This document shows, one piece after another, positions 26,365-35,472 of a stretch of DNA of 64,000 nucleotides; position 1 is the first letter of the stretch, and each line of letters opens with the position of its first letter. The DNA is from JAKAWQ01 sp963840545 (lineage in GTDB: Bacteria; Pseudomonadota; Alphaproteobacteria; Acetobacterales; Acetobacteraceae): positions 310,001 through 374,000 of the forward strand of contig CAWIZE010000002.1 in the NCBI GenBank assembly GCA_963840545.1. The letters run 5' to 3'. The notes under the pieces were generated by a model, which was not told the DNA's origin, made no database searches, and was given only the letters and a program-made list of their open reading frames with translations. A program made the position numbers and the translations under genes.

Positions 26365-27326
26365 GGGCTTAGGTGCTCCGGATCGGGCTGCCGTCTATGG
26401 GGGCTCGGAAGCGCGGCGACAACCCGTTCGAGCGGCAACTCGGCAAGATTCCGCGCCGCCAGCACATCCGCCGGGCGGCCTTCCGGCCCGCTCGACGGAT
26501 TTCGCGGCGCCGTCAGCGCCGGGTCGCTCTCGGCCGAGAACAGCACCAGCGCCGGCCGGCCGAGTGCCGCGATGAGATGCATCGGCCCGGTATCGTTCCC
26601 CACCGCCAGCGCCGCCCCCGCCGCGATCGGGCCGAGATCGGCGAGCTCCGTCCGCCCGATCAGGTCGATCGCCTCCGGCGCCGCCGCCCGGATCGCCGCG
26701 CCAAGCGCCCGCTCGGCCCCAGCCCCGATCAGGACCGGCGCGAGCCCGCTCGCCGCGAGGTGCCGGGCGAGGGCGGCGAACCGCTCCACCGGCCAGCGCT
26801 TGGCCGGGCGGTGCGCGGCCGCGCCCGGAACGAGGAGCGCGTAAGGCTCCGGCAGGTCGAATTTTCCCCCGCCGCCCGCCGCGAGCCAGGCGAGGTCAGG
26901 CGGCGGAAACGTCCGGATCCCCGCCATCGCCAGCTGCTCGCGCTGGCGCTCCAGCGTGTGCATCCGGTTGCGCGCCGGGTTGGCATGGGGGTGCGAGGCG
27001 CCGCGCGCCACACCGGACCAGGGCGGCCGGCCCGCGAGCCAAAAATAGCTCGCCGAACGGGCCGAGGTCTGCAGGTCATAGACGAAATCGAAGCCGCGCA
27101 ACTGCCGCGCCAGCCGCCAAACCTGCACCACCTCCCACCACGGCGCGCGGCGATCGAGCGCGATCCGGTCGAACCAGGGTGCGCGCCCGGCGAGCGGGGC
27201 GAAGGGCGCCGTCGTCAGCAGCGTGACCTCGGCGCCTTCATGGGCGGCGCGAATCGCCGCGAAGGCGCCGAAGGCAAGGCAGAAATCGCCGAGCGCGCCA
27301 AGCTTGATGACGAGAATACGCCTCAA
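26310..27326 (-). CDS. Glycosyltransferase family 9 (ADP-heptose:LPS heptosyltransferase-like)
   Basis: 338 residues from a TTG start at 27326. The N-terminal MRRILVIKLGALGDFCLAFG is the family's first Rossmann motif, and the C-terminal half has LLVPGAAAHRPAKRWPVERF and AVGNDTGPMHLIAALGRPAL, the donor-binding signature of GT9. Such enzymes add heptose to the lipopolysaccharide inner core at the inner face of the cytoplasmic membrane. The last 18 codons overlap the start of thrS, an unusually long overlap. Which heptose (WaaC, WaaF or WaaQ-type) is not resolved. Confidence 0.88.
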   Translation of the reverse strand: MRRILVIKLGALGDFCLAFGAFAAIRAAHEGAEVTLLTTAPFAPLAGRAPWFDRIALDRRAPWWEVVQVWRLARQLRGFDFVYDLQTSARSASYFWLAGRPPWSGVARGASHPHANPARNRMHTLERQREQLAMAGIRTFPPPDLAWLAAGGGGKFDLPEPYALLVPGAAAHRPAKRWPVERFAALARHLAASGLAPVLIGAGAERALGAAIRAAAPEAIDLIGRTELADLGPIAAGAALAVGNDTGPMHLIAALGRPALVLFSAESDPALTAPRNPSSGPEGRPADVLAARNLAELPLERVVAALPSPHRRQPDPEHLSPCLPSAFPTDPSAASTHP

Positions 27327-27388
27327 CGCCCAGGGACCTTAAGGATCGGCCGGGCTATAGCACGAGGCCAGGTGTCACGGAGGCTTCG

Positions 27389-28144
27389 ATGGAAGAGCGC
27401 GGCCGGCTGGATCGCGGGGACGGGGTCGAGCTGGCATGGATCCGCCAGGCCGGGCGCGAGCCGATGGTGGTGTTCCTGCCGGGCTTTAAGAGCGAGATGC
27501 AGGGCGAGAAGGGCACCCACCTCGCCCAATTCTGCGCCCGGCGCGGGTTCGCCATGCTCCGGCTCGACTATTCCGGCCACGGCGCGAGCGGCGGCCGCTT
27601 CGTCGAAGGCTCGATCGGGCAGTGGACCGCCGACGCGCTCGCGGTGATCGATCGCGAGGGCGCCCGGCGCCTGGTCCTGGTCGGCTCCTCGATGGGCGGA
27701 TGGATCGCGCTCCTCGTCGCCCTGAGCCGCCCGGAGCGGATCGCCGGCCTGCTCGGCATCGCCGCCGCCCCGGACTTCACGGAGAACCTCATGTGGCAGG
27801 CGATGACCGAGGCGGAGCAGGCGCGCCTCCTCGCGGAGGGCTCGCTGACCGCGCCCAGCGCCTATGGCGAGCCGATCCTCATCACCAGCCGCCTGATCGA
27901 GGACGGGCGGCGCCACCTCCTGCTCGACGGCCCGATCCCGATCTCCTGCCCGGTGCGCCTCCTGCACGGCCAGCGCGATCCGGACGTGCCTTGGGAGACG
28001 GCGCTCCGCGCGGCGGAACGGATCGCCGGGGCGGATGTGCGGGTCACCTTGATCAAGGACGGCGAGCACCGGCTCTCCCGTCCCCAGGACCTTGCCCTTC
28101 TCTGTTCAACGCTCGCCGGACTCCTCGGCGAGGATGGAAGCTAG
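27389..28144 (+). CDS. Alpha/beta hydrolase
   Basis: 251 residues with a complete hydrolase fold: oxyanion strand VVFLPGFKSEMQG, nucleophile elbow GSSMGGW (Ser at about 98), acid RDPDVPW and catalytic His in KDGEHRLS. The overall pattern, including DYSGHGASGG, resembles ABHD10/FrsA-type small esterases or thioesterases. The start ATG has CACGGAGG just upstream. Its promoter region (27327-27388) is shared with the divergent glycosyltransferase. The substrate cannot be read from the sequence. It runs tail to tail with the next gene and overlaps it by 39 bases. Confidence 0.88.
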   Translation: MEERGRLDRGDGVELAWIRQAGREPMVVFLPGFKSEMQGEKGTHLAQFCARRGFAMLRLDYSGHGASGGRFVEGSIGQWTADALAVIDREGARRLVLVGSSMGGWIALLVALSRPERIAGLLGIAAAPDFTENLMWQAMTEAEQARLLAEGSLTAPSAYGEPILITSRLIEDGRRHLLLDGPIPISCPVRLLHGQRDPDVPWETALRAAERIAGADVRVTLIKDGEHRLSRPQDLALLCSTLAGLLGEDGS

Positions 28145-28933
28145 CCCCTCGCGGTAGCTCGGATAGCGCCAGGCGAGCCCGAGTGCCGCGCGCGTCCTCC
28201 GGCTCAGCACCCGCCTGTCTTCGTCCCAGAAGCTGCGCGCCAGCGGGCTCATCGCCGGGTAAGCCGCTGCGAAGGGACTCTCCGGCGGCGCCGGCACCCC
28301 GAGCAGCCGCGCCGCCTCCGCGATCACCGCCGCGCTCTCCGCCGGCGCGTCGTCCGTGAGATTGAGCACGCGCCTCCCCGCCGGCGGGGCCCGCATGGCA
28401 GCCAGCACCGCGGCTACGATATCGTCGCGGTGGATGCGGCCGAACGCGTGGCCGGGCTTGACGATCCGCCGCGCCTTCCCGGCGCGCAGCGCGGCAAAGA
28501 CCGAGCGGCCGGGTCCATAGATCCCGGCGAGGCGGAAAATATCGAGCGGCCGCCCGCCCGCCACCCTCTCCCAGGCAAGCTCCGCCGCCAGGCGCCGCCG
28601 TCCGCGCTCGCCCGTCGGCGCCGGCGGCGTGTCCTCGTCCACCGTGCCGCCGCCGCGATCGCCATAGACGCTGGTCGCGGAAAGATACCCGATCCAGCGC
28701 AGCGCAGGCGCCGCCGCGATCGCTGCGCCATGGCGCGCCAGGACCGGATCGCCCTGCCCATCCGGCGGCACCGTCGCGAGGAGATGCGTCGCCGTGCCGA
28801 GCGCGCCTATCACCGCCGCATCCGCCCCCTCGCGGCCCACGGCGCTCACCGCATAGCCCGCCGCGGCTTCCCGCGCCACCGCCGTCCCGCAATAGCCCGG
28901 CCCGAAGATCAGCAGGTGTGGTGGCGCCGTCAA
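28106..28933 (-). CDS. NAD(P)-binding epimerase/reductase, YeeZ-like SDR family
   Basis: 275 residues if it starts at TTG 28933. A glycine-rich nucleotide site is at once present (LLIFGPGYCGTAVA), followed by an extended SDR fold: YLSATSVYGDRGGG, IFRLAGIYGPGRS, RIHRDDIVAAVLAA. The Ser-Tyr elements are visible but the usual YxxxK is altered, as in the YeeZ-like branch. The TTG start overlaps the stop of the upstream GST gene (TTGA), which fixes the start better than the long upstream frame does. No substrate is known for this branch; a nucleotide-sugar role is possible. Confidence 0.75.
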   Translation of the reverse strand: MTAPPHLLIFGPGYCGTAVAREAAAGYAVSAVGREGADAAVIGALGTATHLLATVPPDGQGDPVLARHGAAIAAAPALRWIGYLSATSVYGDRGGGTVDEDTPPAPTGERGRRRLAAELAWERVAGGRPLDIFRLAGIYGPGRSVFAALRAGKARRIVKPGHAFGRIHRDDIVAAVLAAMRAPPAGRRVLNLTDDAPAESAAVIAEAARLLGVPAPPESPFAAAYPAMSPLARSFWDEDRRVLSRRTRAALGLAWRYPSYREGLASILAEESGER

Positions 28934-29598
28934 AAATCGAGATCGGCGTAATGCTGCGGCGGCATCACGCCGGGCACGCGGTCGGCGAGCACGCCGCGAA
29001 AGCTCGGCCGCGACTTCATCCGCGCGTACCAATCCCGCGCGCCCGGTGCCACCGACCAATCGACGTCGGAGACGAAATCGAGCGCCGAGAGGTGCCCGGC
29101 CGCCGCGAAATCGGCGAGCGAGAGCGAGGGGCCGGCAAGCCATTTGCGCGTCTCGGCGAGCCAGGCGAGATATTTGAGGTGCTCGCGGAGCTGCGTGTAG
29201 CCGATGCGCAGCGCGGCGGCGTCGGGCTCTCCGCGGCCGGCCAGGCGCTTCATGAATTTTTCCCCCAGCAGATTCTGCGTCACTTCGGCGGCGAACTTCT
29301 CGTCGAACCACGCAACCAGCCGCCGCACCTCGATCCGCTCGACGAGCGTGCGGCCGATCAGCGGCGTATCCGGGTACGCCTCCTCGAGATATTCGCAGAT
29401 GACCCGGGAATCCGGGATGACGAGCCCGTTCTCCTCGATCAGCGTCGGCACCGTCCCGGCCGGATTGAGATCGAGATACTCCGGCCGGCGCTCCCACACC
29501 CGCTCGAGCCTGAGCTCGAACGGCAGGCGCTTCTCGGCGAGCACGAGCCGCACCTTGCGGGAGTAGGGCGAGAGCGGAAGATGGTGGAGCACGCGCAT
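28930..29598 (-). CDS. Glutathione S-transferase family protein
   Basis: 222 residues from ATG 29598; the longer frame upstream is low-complexity and contradicts the family's normal start (MRVLHHLPLSPYSRKVRLVL). The thioredoxin-like N domain has the Ser in PYSRK and the glutathione-binding cis-Pro/ESR equivalents GTVPTLIEENGLVIPDSRVI. The helical C domain begins about residue 90 and includes WLAGPSLSLADFAAAGHLSA. It conjugates or reduces with glutathione in the cytosol. It is translationally coupled to the YeeZ-like gene downstream. The substrate is unknown. Confidence 0.9.
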   Translation of the reverse strand: MRVLHHLPLSPYSRKVRLVLAEKRLPFELRLERVWERRPEYLDLNPAGTVPTLIEENGLVIPDSRVICEYLEEAYPDTPLIGRTLVERIEVRRLVAWFDEKFAAEVTQNLLGEKFMKRLAGRGEPDAAALRIGYTQLREHLKYLAWLAETRKWLAGPSLSLADFAAAGHLSALDFVSDVDWSVAPGARDWYARMKSRPSFRGVLADRVPGVMPPQHYADLDF

Positions 29599-29635
29599 CG
29601 CGGCCTTATCGCACCCGCCCCCGCCACGGCCAAGG

Positions 29636-32600
29636 CTACCGGGCGCCGGGCCCCTGGCCCGGGCGCGCATGGAGGCGGCGAAGCGCGCGGTCGATCCAGC
29701 GGGCGGTTGTCTTTTCCGGGAGGCTGTTCTGCGCGAGACGCTCGGCAAGCGCTGCGAAGTCGACGAAGTCGAGGCGCTGGTCCTGGTCGAAGCAGCTGAA
29801 CACCACCGTCCGCTCGCCGCTCACCGGGTCGATCTGCGGCTGCAGGCACTGCGCGCAGACCTCCTTCATCATGCATTGCATCGGGCTGTTGATCGAGCCG
29901 ATGGCGACGTGCCCGGGCTTGAGGAACGGGGCGAGCAGCCCATGCCGCGCCTCCGCCACCGCGCGCATCATCTTATCCGAGCCGATCGCGATCAAATGAT
30001 CGGCTTCGCCGAGCGGGATCGCCGGCGCCCCGAGCCGGCCCTCCGCATACGCCGCCATTCCTGCGACGATGTTGCCGACGAAGGCACGGTCCTGCGGCCG
30101 GGCGGGGTCGGGCGCGAACCCCGGCGCCTCGTCGCAGCACCAAATGACGACATCCGCCGCGCGCTCGATCTCTTCCCTCTTGTAGCGATCGGCACGCGTG
30201 CGATAGCCGGCGAAATAGAGCACGCGCACGCCGGCGGCGCGCGCCGCGCGGCCGATCGAGAAGAGCACCGCATTGCCGAGCCCGCCGCCGGCGAGCAGCA
30301 GCGTCCCGGTCTCGGGAATGCGCGTCGGCCGGCCCGTGGGGCCCATCAGCACGACCGGCTCGCCGGGCCGGAGCAGCGCACAGAGATCCGAGCTGCCGCC
30401 CATCTCGAGCACGATCACCGAGACCAGGCCCGCCTCCTTGTCCGTGCTCGCGCCGGTCATCGCCAGCCCCTCCATCGCGAGCACGCTCGCGCCGAGCCCG
30501 GGCTCGCTCAGCCGCGCGGCATGGCGCTCATAGTTCTGCAGCCGGAAGAACTGCCCGGGGCGGAAGGCCCGCGCCGCCGCCGGCGCGTGCACCACCACCT
30601 CGACGATGCGCGGCGTCAGCCGGTGCACCGCGTACACGGTGGCGACGAGGCTCCGTTCCGCCTCCGCGACGACCGTGCCGCCCCCACGCGACGGCGCGCG
30701 CGCGGCGAGCAGCCGGGAGATCAGCGGATAGCCGCGCTTGGCGCTCGCCATCGCCTTCACCACGTTGCCCGCGAAACCCGGATGCAGATCGCCGAAGAAG
30801 CTCAAGAACCGCCCGTCCGCGGTGCGGTGCATGAGCACCTGCGCTTCGTCCGGCTTGACATCCCCGCGCCCGACCGAGACCGGTTTTCCCTCCGCGTCGA
30901 TCGCCCGAAAGAATTTTCCGTCCAGTTCGATTCGCTGATCTTCACGCGCGAGCACGGTGTTGGGCGAGGTGCCCGCCGCGACGAGCACCGCGCGCGCGGC
31001 AAGCGTCACCTCCGTGCCATCGCCCTCCCGGAATCGCACCGCGCACGCATGGCCGAAACGATCGACCTCGATCGCGCGCGGCGTCAGGCCCTCCGCGAAG
31101 ACCACCCCTTCCTCGAGCGCCTTGCCTACCTCCTCGTGGTTCAGCGTATACGAGGGCGAATCGACCAGGCGGCGGCGATAGGCGATGGTCGCCCCACCCC
31201 AGCCCGCGAGCAGCTTCCCGAACCGCGGCGCGCGGCTCTCGCCGCGGGCTGCCGCGCGCTCGGCCGCGACCGCCGCCGCGTGGGCGAGGAATTCGAGGGC
31301 GATCTCGGCTTCTTCCTCGTTGAGACCCGAGCGCAGGCTGGCCTCGCCCTGCTCGCGCGCGAGCGTTCGCCAGCGGGCGGCGAATTTCTCCACCTCGCGC
31401 ACATAATAGGCGAGGCTCTCCGTCGCGGTGTCGATCGCGGTCAGGCCGCCGCCGATCACCACCACCGGCAGGCGGAGCTGCAGATTGGCGATCGAGGATT
31501 TCTTCGCCGCCCCGGTGAGCTGGAGCGCCATCAGGAAGTCCGACGCCTCGCGCACCCCGCGCGCAAGCCCGTTCGGGATATCCAGCACGGTCGGCCTTCC
31601 GGCCCCGAGACAGAGCGCGATATGGTCGAAGCCGAGCGCCAGGGCGGCGTCGATGTCGAGCGTCCCGCCGCCACCGAAGCGCACGCCGCCGAACGCGGCG
31701 AAGGATTCGCTGCGTTCGAGCAGGAGGCGGATGAGCTTGAGGTAGTTCTTGTTCCAGCGCACGGTGATGCCGTACTCGGCGACGCCGCCGAAGCCGGCCA
31801 TCACGCGGTCGTCGAGATCCTCGAAGAGAATCTGCGCATCGCGCACCGGCTGGCGGGGGTCGAAGCCGAGCGGCTCGATCTTGAGCCCGTCGACCGCCAC
31901 CACCGTATGACCGTCATTGAGCAAATGATGGGCGAGCGTGAATCCCGCCGGCCCGAGCCCGACAACCAGCACGCTCCGCCCGCTTGGCCGTCGCGGCAGC
32001 GGCCGGCGGATGTCGAGCGGGTTCCATCGTGTCAGCAGCGCGTAGATCTCGAAGCCCCAGGGCAGCGCCAGCACCTCGCGCAGGATCGCGGTCTCGGCCT
32101 GTGGAATATCCACCGGCTGCTGCTTCTGGAAGATGCACGACTTCATGCAGTCGTTGCAGATGCGGTGCCCGGTCGCGGCGAGCATCGGATTGTCGACGAT
32201 GATCGTGGCGAAAGCGCCGAGCACCGAGCCGCCGGCGCGGAGCTCGTGCATCTCGCTGATCCGCTCCTCGAGCGGGCAGCCGGCGAGCGTGACGCCGAGG
32301 GCCGATTTCTGGAATCCGCCGCTCTTGCGGTCCTTGAGGCCCTTGCTGCAACTGTCCTTTTCCTGGTGGTGGCACCAGATGCAGTACTGCATCTCGGCCA
32401 GCGCCTGCGCGCTCGTCATGCCACCATCCGTCAGCGCAAATCCGTCGCGCGGGCGCAGCATTGCCTCCGGCAGGCGGAGCATCGTCACGCCGTCGCGCTC
32501 GATCGTTGCGAGCGGCAGAAGATGCGCGGGCTCGATCCGGTGCGGAACATGGAACAGGATTCCGTCCCGGTGCAGCGCCTGGCCCGCCGCGGTGAGGCTT

Positions 32601-33109
32601 GCCCAGGCGGCATAGCGAAGCGCCAGGTCCAGCCGCCCGGCCACGCCCTCCATCTCCCGATCGATTTCCCATTGGGCGACATGGGCGGAAAAGCCGCCCT
32701 CGCTGAACGCCTCGCCCATCGCGGCCTCGAGCCCGCGCCGCAACGCCTGCCCGTCGAACCCCTGCGGGTCGGGGTATTTCTTGACCGCCTGGCGCTGCAC
32801 GAAAACCCTGCGGCAGAGATGGACCGGATCGAGCGCAGCCGTCGCCGCAACGACCCCCGCCAGCTCGGCCTCGATAGCGAAGAGCTTGCCCAGGAAGGAT
32901 TGCAGATGCGGGCCGAGCCCGATCAGGAGCGCGCTCTCATCCGCGGCCGCAAGCGCCTGCGGCTCCGCACGGGCCGCCAGGAGCGCCCCATACAGCTCCG
33001 GCGCCTCGGCCTCGAGTGCGGCGAGAAAGCCCCGGTCGAGCCGGATGAGGCCGTCACGCTCCAGAAGGTCGGATAAGCGGAAACCAAGGCCGAGCGATGT
33101 TGCGTCCAT
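29636..33109 (-). CDS. Large multidomain Fe-S flavoprotein oxidoreductase (GltD-like core plus PyrK/FNR-like end)
   Basis: 1157 residues from ATG 33109. Residues 1-230 have no domain I recognise. Then come CIWCHHQEKDSC (243-254), Cys278 and ICNDCMKSC (317-325), likely two 4Fe-4S clusters as in GltD and dihydropyrimidine dehydrogenase. A first dinucleotide site follows (VVGLGPAGFTLAHHLL, 382), then a second (VVVIGGGLTAIDTATE). The C-terminal 350 residues form a ferredoxin-reductase-like module (FRPGQFFRLQNYE; GTLLLAGGGLGNAVLFSIG) ending in a Cys group (QCMMKEVCAQC...C) like the 2Fe-2S site of PyrK. It probably moves electrons between NAD(P)H, flavins and a partner. No partner subunit is adjacent. 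Confidence 0.8.
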   Translation of the reverse strand: MDATSLGLGFRLSDLLERDGLIRLDRGFLAALEAEAPELYGALLAARAEPQALAAADESALLIGLGPHLQSFLGKLFAIEAELAGVVAATAALDPVHLCRRVFVQRQAVKKYPDPQGFDGQALRRGLEAAMGEAFSEGGFSAHVAQWEIDREMEGVAGRLDLALRYAAWASLTAAGQALHRDGILFHVPHRIEPAHLLPLATIERDGVTMLRLPEAMLRPRDGFALTDGGMTSAQALAEMQYCIWCHHQEKDSCSKGLKDRKSGGFQKSALGVTLAGCPLEERISEMHELRAGGSVLGAFATIIVDNPMLAATGHRICNDCMKSCIFQKQQPVDIPQAETAILREVLALPWGFEIYALLTRWNPLDIRRPLPRRPSGRSVLVVGLGPAGFTLAHHLLNDGHTVVAVDGLKIEPLGFDPRQPVRDAQILFEDLDDRVMAGFGGVAEYGITVRWNKNYLKLIRLLLERSESFAAFGGVRFGGGGTLDIDAALALGFDHIALCLGAGRPTVLDIPNGLARGVREASDFLMALQLTGAAKKSSIANLQLRLPVVVIGGGLTAIDTATESLAYYVREVEKFAARWRTLAREQGEASLRSGLNEEEAEIALEFLAHAAAVAAERAAARGESRAPRFGKLLAGWGGATIAYRRRLVDSPSYTLNHEEVGKALEEGVVFAEGLTPRAIEVDRFGHACAVRFREGDGTEVTLAARAVLVAAGTSPNTVLAREDQRIELDGKFFRAIDAEGKPVSVGRGDVKPDEAQVLMHRTADGRFLSFFGDLHPGFAGNVVKAMASAKRGYPLISRLLAARAPSRGGGTVVAEAERSLVATVYAVHRLTPRIVEVVVHAPAAARAFRPGQFFRLQNYERHAARLSEPGLGASVLAMEGLAMTGASTDKEAGLVSVIVLEMGGSSDLCALLRPGEPVVLMGPTGRPTRIPETGTLLLAGGGLGNAVLFSIGRAARAAGVRVLYFAGYRTRADRYKREEIERAADVVIWCCDEAPGFAPDPARPQDRAFVGNIVAGMAAYAEGRLGAPAIPLGEADHLIAIGSDKMMRAVAEARHGLLAPFLKPGHVAIGSINSPMQCMMKEVCAQCLQPQIDPVSGERTVVFSCFDQDQRLDFVDFAALAERLAQNSLPEKTTARWIDRALRRLHARPGQGPGAR

Positions 33110-33189
33110 GCGTGGCTTTACGTGGGGGGAGCGCCGGGCGGATGCCACAGAGGCCCGCCCCCGGCAACCTGGGGCACCGCCCCTTGGCC

Positions 33190-34092
33190 TTACTTCCGGC
33201 GCATGAAGCGGCGGGCGAAGCGGACCAGGCTTGGCACGGTGGTCGGGCGCAGGAGCCGTTGGTCGTAGCCTGCCATGCGGCGGTCGTTCTCGGCCAGGCA
33301 GATGTCCAGGAGCTCGGCGGTGTTGATGTCGTGGCCGACCTGGTTGGCCCCGGTCAGGGTGAAGTTGGCGTCCTGGTTCGATCCGGTGTCGCCCGAGCTC
33401 ATGTCCCTGGCGATGTTCATCCGTTCGCCGATCAGCAGCCCCCAGACCGCGAGGGTACGGAAGAAGAAGTAGGGCCGCCGCCAGAGCGGCATCATTCGCT
33501 TGTGCCAGGCCAGCCAGTTGACGAAGAGCAGGATGTGCCGGGTTTCCTCCTGGATCACCGGCTCGAAGGTCTCCACCAGTTCCGGGGGGAACAATCCGGA
33601 GCGGCGGGCGGTCTCGAAGAGCCCGAAGGCGAAGAAGCTGTCGATGCACTCACCGTAGGCGGTGACCAGGTAGGACCATTCCGGGTCCTTCGGCTCGATA
33701 TATTCCGGCTCCGGCGCGAGCTTGATGCCGTAGAATTCGACCAGGCGGGCCAGCACCTCCTTGTGGCGGCCTTCCTCCCAGCCATTCAGCTCGAGCGCCT
33801 GGCGCACCTGGGGGTCGGCGATGGTGCGGGCATAGCTCAGCATGCGCAGCCGCGCGCGCCCCTCGGTCTGCACCGCGATGTCCCAGATCGGCAGGTTGAC
33901 GAGCCGGGTCCTGGCCTCGTCGTCGAGCGTCGGCCAGTCGATCACCGCCGGTTTGTAGGGGTTGAAGGTCTCCAGGAACATGCGACAGAACATCGCCTTG
34001 TGCGCGTCCTCCCCGGGCGGCAGGGCGCCGCCGGTGGGGAACGTCCAGGCGCGGGCGGTGGCGTCCGCCGCGGTGACGGCTGCGTTCTGCAT
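33190..34092 (-). CDS. Ferritin-like di-iron or metal-binding protein of unknown role
   Basis: 300 residues. The start ATG 34092 is chosen for the AGGAG five bases upstream. The helical body carries carboxylate and His pairs spaced as in ferritin-like proteins: LNGWEEGRHKEVLARL and ETFEPVIQEETRHILLFVNW, with further acidic residues in TAYGECIDSFFAFGLFE. This EExxH...EExxH pattern suggests a di-iron site, possibly an oxygenase or oxidase. No signal peptide is present, and the FRTLAVWGLLIGERMNIARD helix might touch the membrane. It precedes the large flavoprotein on the same strand by 80 bases, so an electron-transfer pairing is possible but unproven. Confidence 0.7.
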   Translation of the reverse strand: MQNAAVTAADATARAWTFPTGGALPPGEDAHKAMFCRMFLETFNPYKPAVIDWPTLDDEARTRLVNLPIWDIAVQTEGRARLRMLSYARTIADPQVRQALELNGWEEGRHKEVLARLVEFYGIKLAPEPEYIEPKDPEWSYLVTAYGECIDSFFAFGLFETARRSGLFPPELVETFEPVIQEETRHILLFVNWLAWHKRMMPLWRRPYFFFRTLAVWGLLIGERMNIARDMSSGDTGSNQDANFTLTGANQVGHDINTAELLDICLAENDRRMAGYDQRLLRPTTVPSLVRFARRFMRRK

Positions 34093-34146
34093 GGGCACTC
34101 CTTCCAGGCTCGTCGCGGCACCCATAGAGCAGATCGCGCCCGGCGG

Positions 34147-34584
34147 TCAGTCGCTGCTGTCGATGCGGTCGCTGGCGACCCGCCCCGGCGCCGGGTGCGC
34201 GAGGCCGCCCATGCTGGCGAGGCAATCGGCATCGGAGAGCGGCGCGCCGAGCGTGCGCGCATCCGCCATCGCCACCCGTGGCGCGCCGTTCGCCGGGTCG
34301 CGATAGAGGATGAGGTCGATCGCGCAGCGCGAGGAGCGGTAGAGCCAGACCTCGGCGGGTCCGTCACGGCGCAGCAGGGTGGGCTGGCCGAACTCGGCCT
34401 CGAGCGCCGTCGGCGTGGCCCCGACCAGCCGATCGACGCTGTCTGCCGCCGGCGTCTGGCGCCCGGCGAGCCGGCCCTGCGCGGTCGCGCAGCCGGCGAG
34501 CAGCAGCAGGAGCAGCGGTCCCCGGCTGGCGGCGCGCACCCTCCGTCGCGCGGCCCTCCGGTGAGCCCCCTGCGGGCGCGCCAT
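34147..34584 (-). CDS. Small lipoprotein, uncharacterised
   Basis: 145 residues as drawn. A basic start is followed by GPLLLLLLAGCATAQ, a clear lipobox (LAGC) for signal peptidase II. A GTG at 34539 would give a more compact signal (MRAASRGPLLLLLLAGC) and may be the true start. The mature part has SVDRLVGATPTALEAEFGQP and later VWLYRSSRCAIDLILYRD, a pattern recalling SmpA/BamE-like folds, but the match is weak. An outer-membrane lipoprotein is the safest reading. The gene lies 55 bases upstream of the ferritin-like gene. Confidence 0.7.
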   Translation of the reverse strand: MARPQGAHRRAARRRVRAASRGPLLLLLLAGCATAQGRLAGRQTPAADSVDRLVGATPTALEAEFGQPTLLRRDGPAEVWLYRSSRCAIDLILYRDPANGAPRVAMADARTLGAPLSDADCLASMGGLAHPAPGRVASDRIDSSD

Positions 34585-34634
34585 CGCCGTCCCAGGCCCG
34601 CTCCCGCGCCTCGCCAGGGCCGTGCGAGGCGAGG

Positions 34635-35309
34635 CTAGGCCGCGGATTCGGAGGCCGGCCGCACCGGCTCGACGCGCGGCACCTCGCGTGGGCCGCCTGC
34701 GCGCCCGTCGCCCGCCGCCTCGGTCAGCATCTCCATCCGCCCGGTGATCTGCCCGCCATCCTCGACCTGCAGCCGCCGGCAGCGCGCCGTGCCGAGCACC
34801 TTCCCGCTGGCGCGCACGATCAGGCTGCCGCGGACGGTCAGTGTCCCGTCGATGGTGCCGGCGATCTCGGCGTCCTCGACCTCCACCTCGCCCTTGAACA
34901 CCCCGCCCGGGGCGATCGACAGCTCGGTGGCGTGGATCATGCTGGCTTCGACCGTGCCTTCGACGACCAGCCGCTCGGCGTCCTGCACCGTGCCCTGGAC
35001 GCTGATCCCGTGGCCGACGACGAGCGTGCGCCGCTCCGCCGGCTCGCGGCCGGGGATGCGGGGGGCACCGAGCGGACGGGTGGCGGGCCCGCCAACCGGG
35101 GCCGGCGTGGAAGCGAACGGCGATCTGCCCATGACGGGGGTCTCCTTGACTGGAGCGGGACGGAAAGGCGGCACGCCAAGACCGTTGTCGGCGGGTTCAG
35201 CACCGGCTGTCCCGGGAGCTGCCCGAAACTCGCGCGATGGAGCGGCAACCGGCGCCGTGCCTGACGGTGGCGCATCGTCGTCGGGTCGGCGGCGCTTGAA
35301 CACGGACAT
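34635..35309 (-). CDS. Bactofilin-type polymer-forming cytoskeletal protein
   Basis: 224 residues from ATG 35309 (MSVFKRRRPDDD). The first 90 residues are disordered, Pro/Ala-rich with a basic patch. Residues about 95-195 form a right-handed beta-helix of short repeats: VVGHGISVQGTVQDAERLVV, EASMIHATELSIAPGGVFKG, EVEVEDAEIAGTIDGTLTV, as in bactofilins. These proteins polymerise without nucleotide at the membrane and localise cell-wall or polar proteins. A disordered tail follows. No peptidase or wall enzyme is adjacent, so its client is unknown. Confidence 0.88.
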   Translation of the reverse strand: MSVFKRRRPDDDAPPSGTAPVAAPSREFRAAPGTAGAEPADNGLGVPPFRPAPVKETPVMGRSPFASTPAPVGGPATRPLGAPRIPGREPAERRTLVVGHGISVQGTVQDAERLVVEGTVEASMIHATELSIAPGGVFKGEVEVEDAEIAGTIDGTLTVRGSLIVRASGKVLGTARCRRLQVEDGGQITGRMEMLTEAAGDGRAGGPREVPRVEPVRPASESAA

Positions 35310-35472
35310 TGCGTCCCTCACCCAATGCATTGCACGTCACGCGGCCTATCACAGGCCCATGATCCGGAACAACCCGAAGAGGGGAGTTTTCCCCAGAAAT
35401 GAAAGATTAGGAACGGGCGGCTATCCCGCACCGCGGCATGATGCTACGCGGCTGCCCGCAAGGGGCAGAAGC

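Noticed and set aside
29669..33076. Open frame of 1135 codons on plus antisense to the flavoprotein
   Set aside because: Arg/His/Glu-rich shadow with no hydrophobic core or motif.
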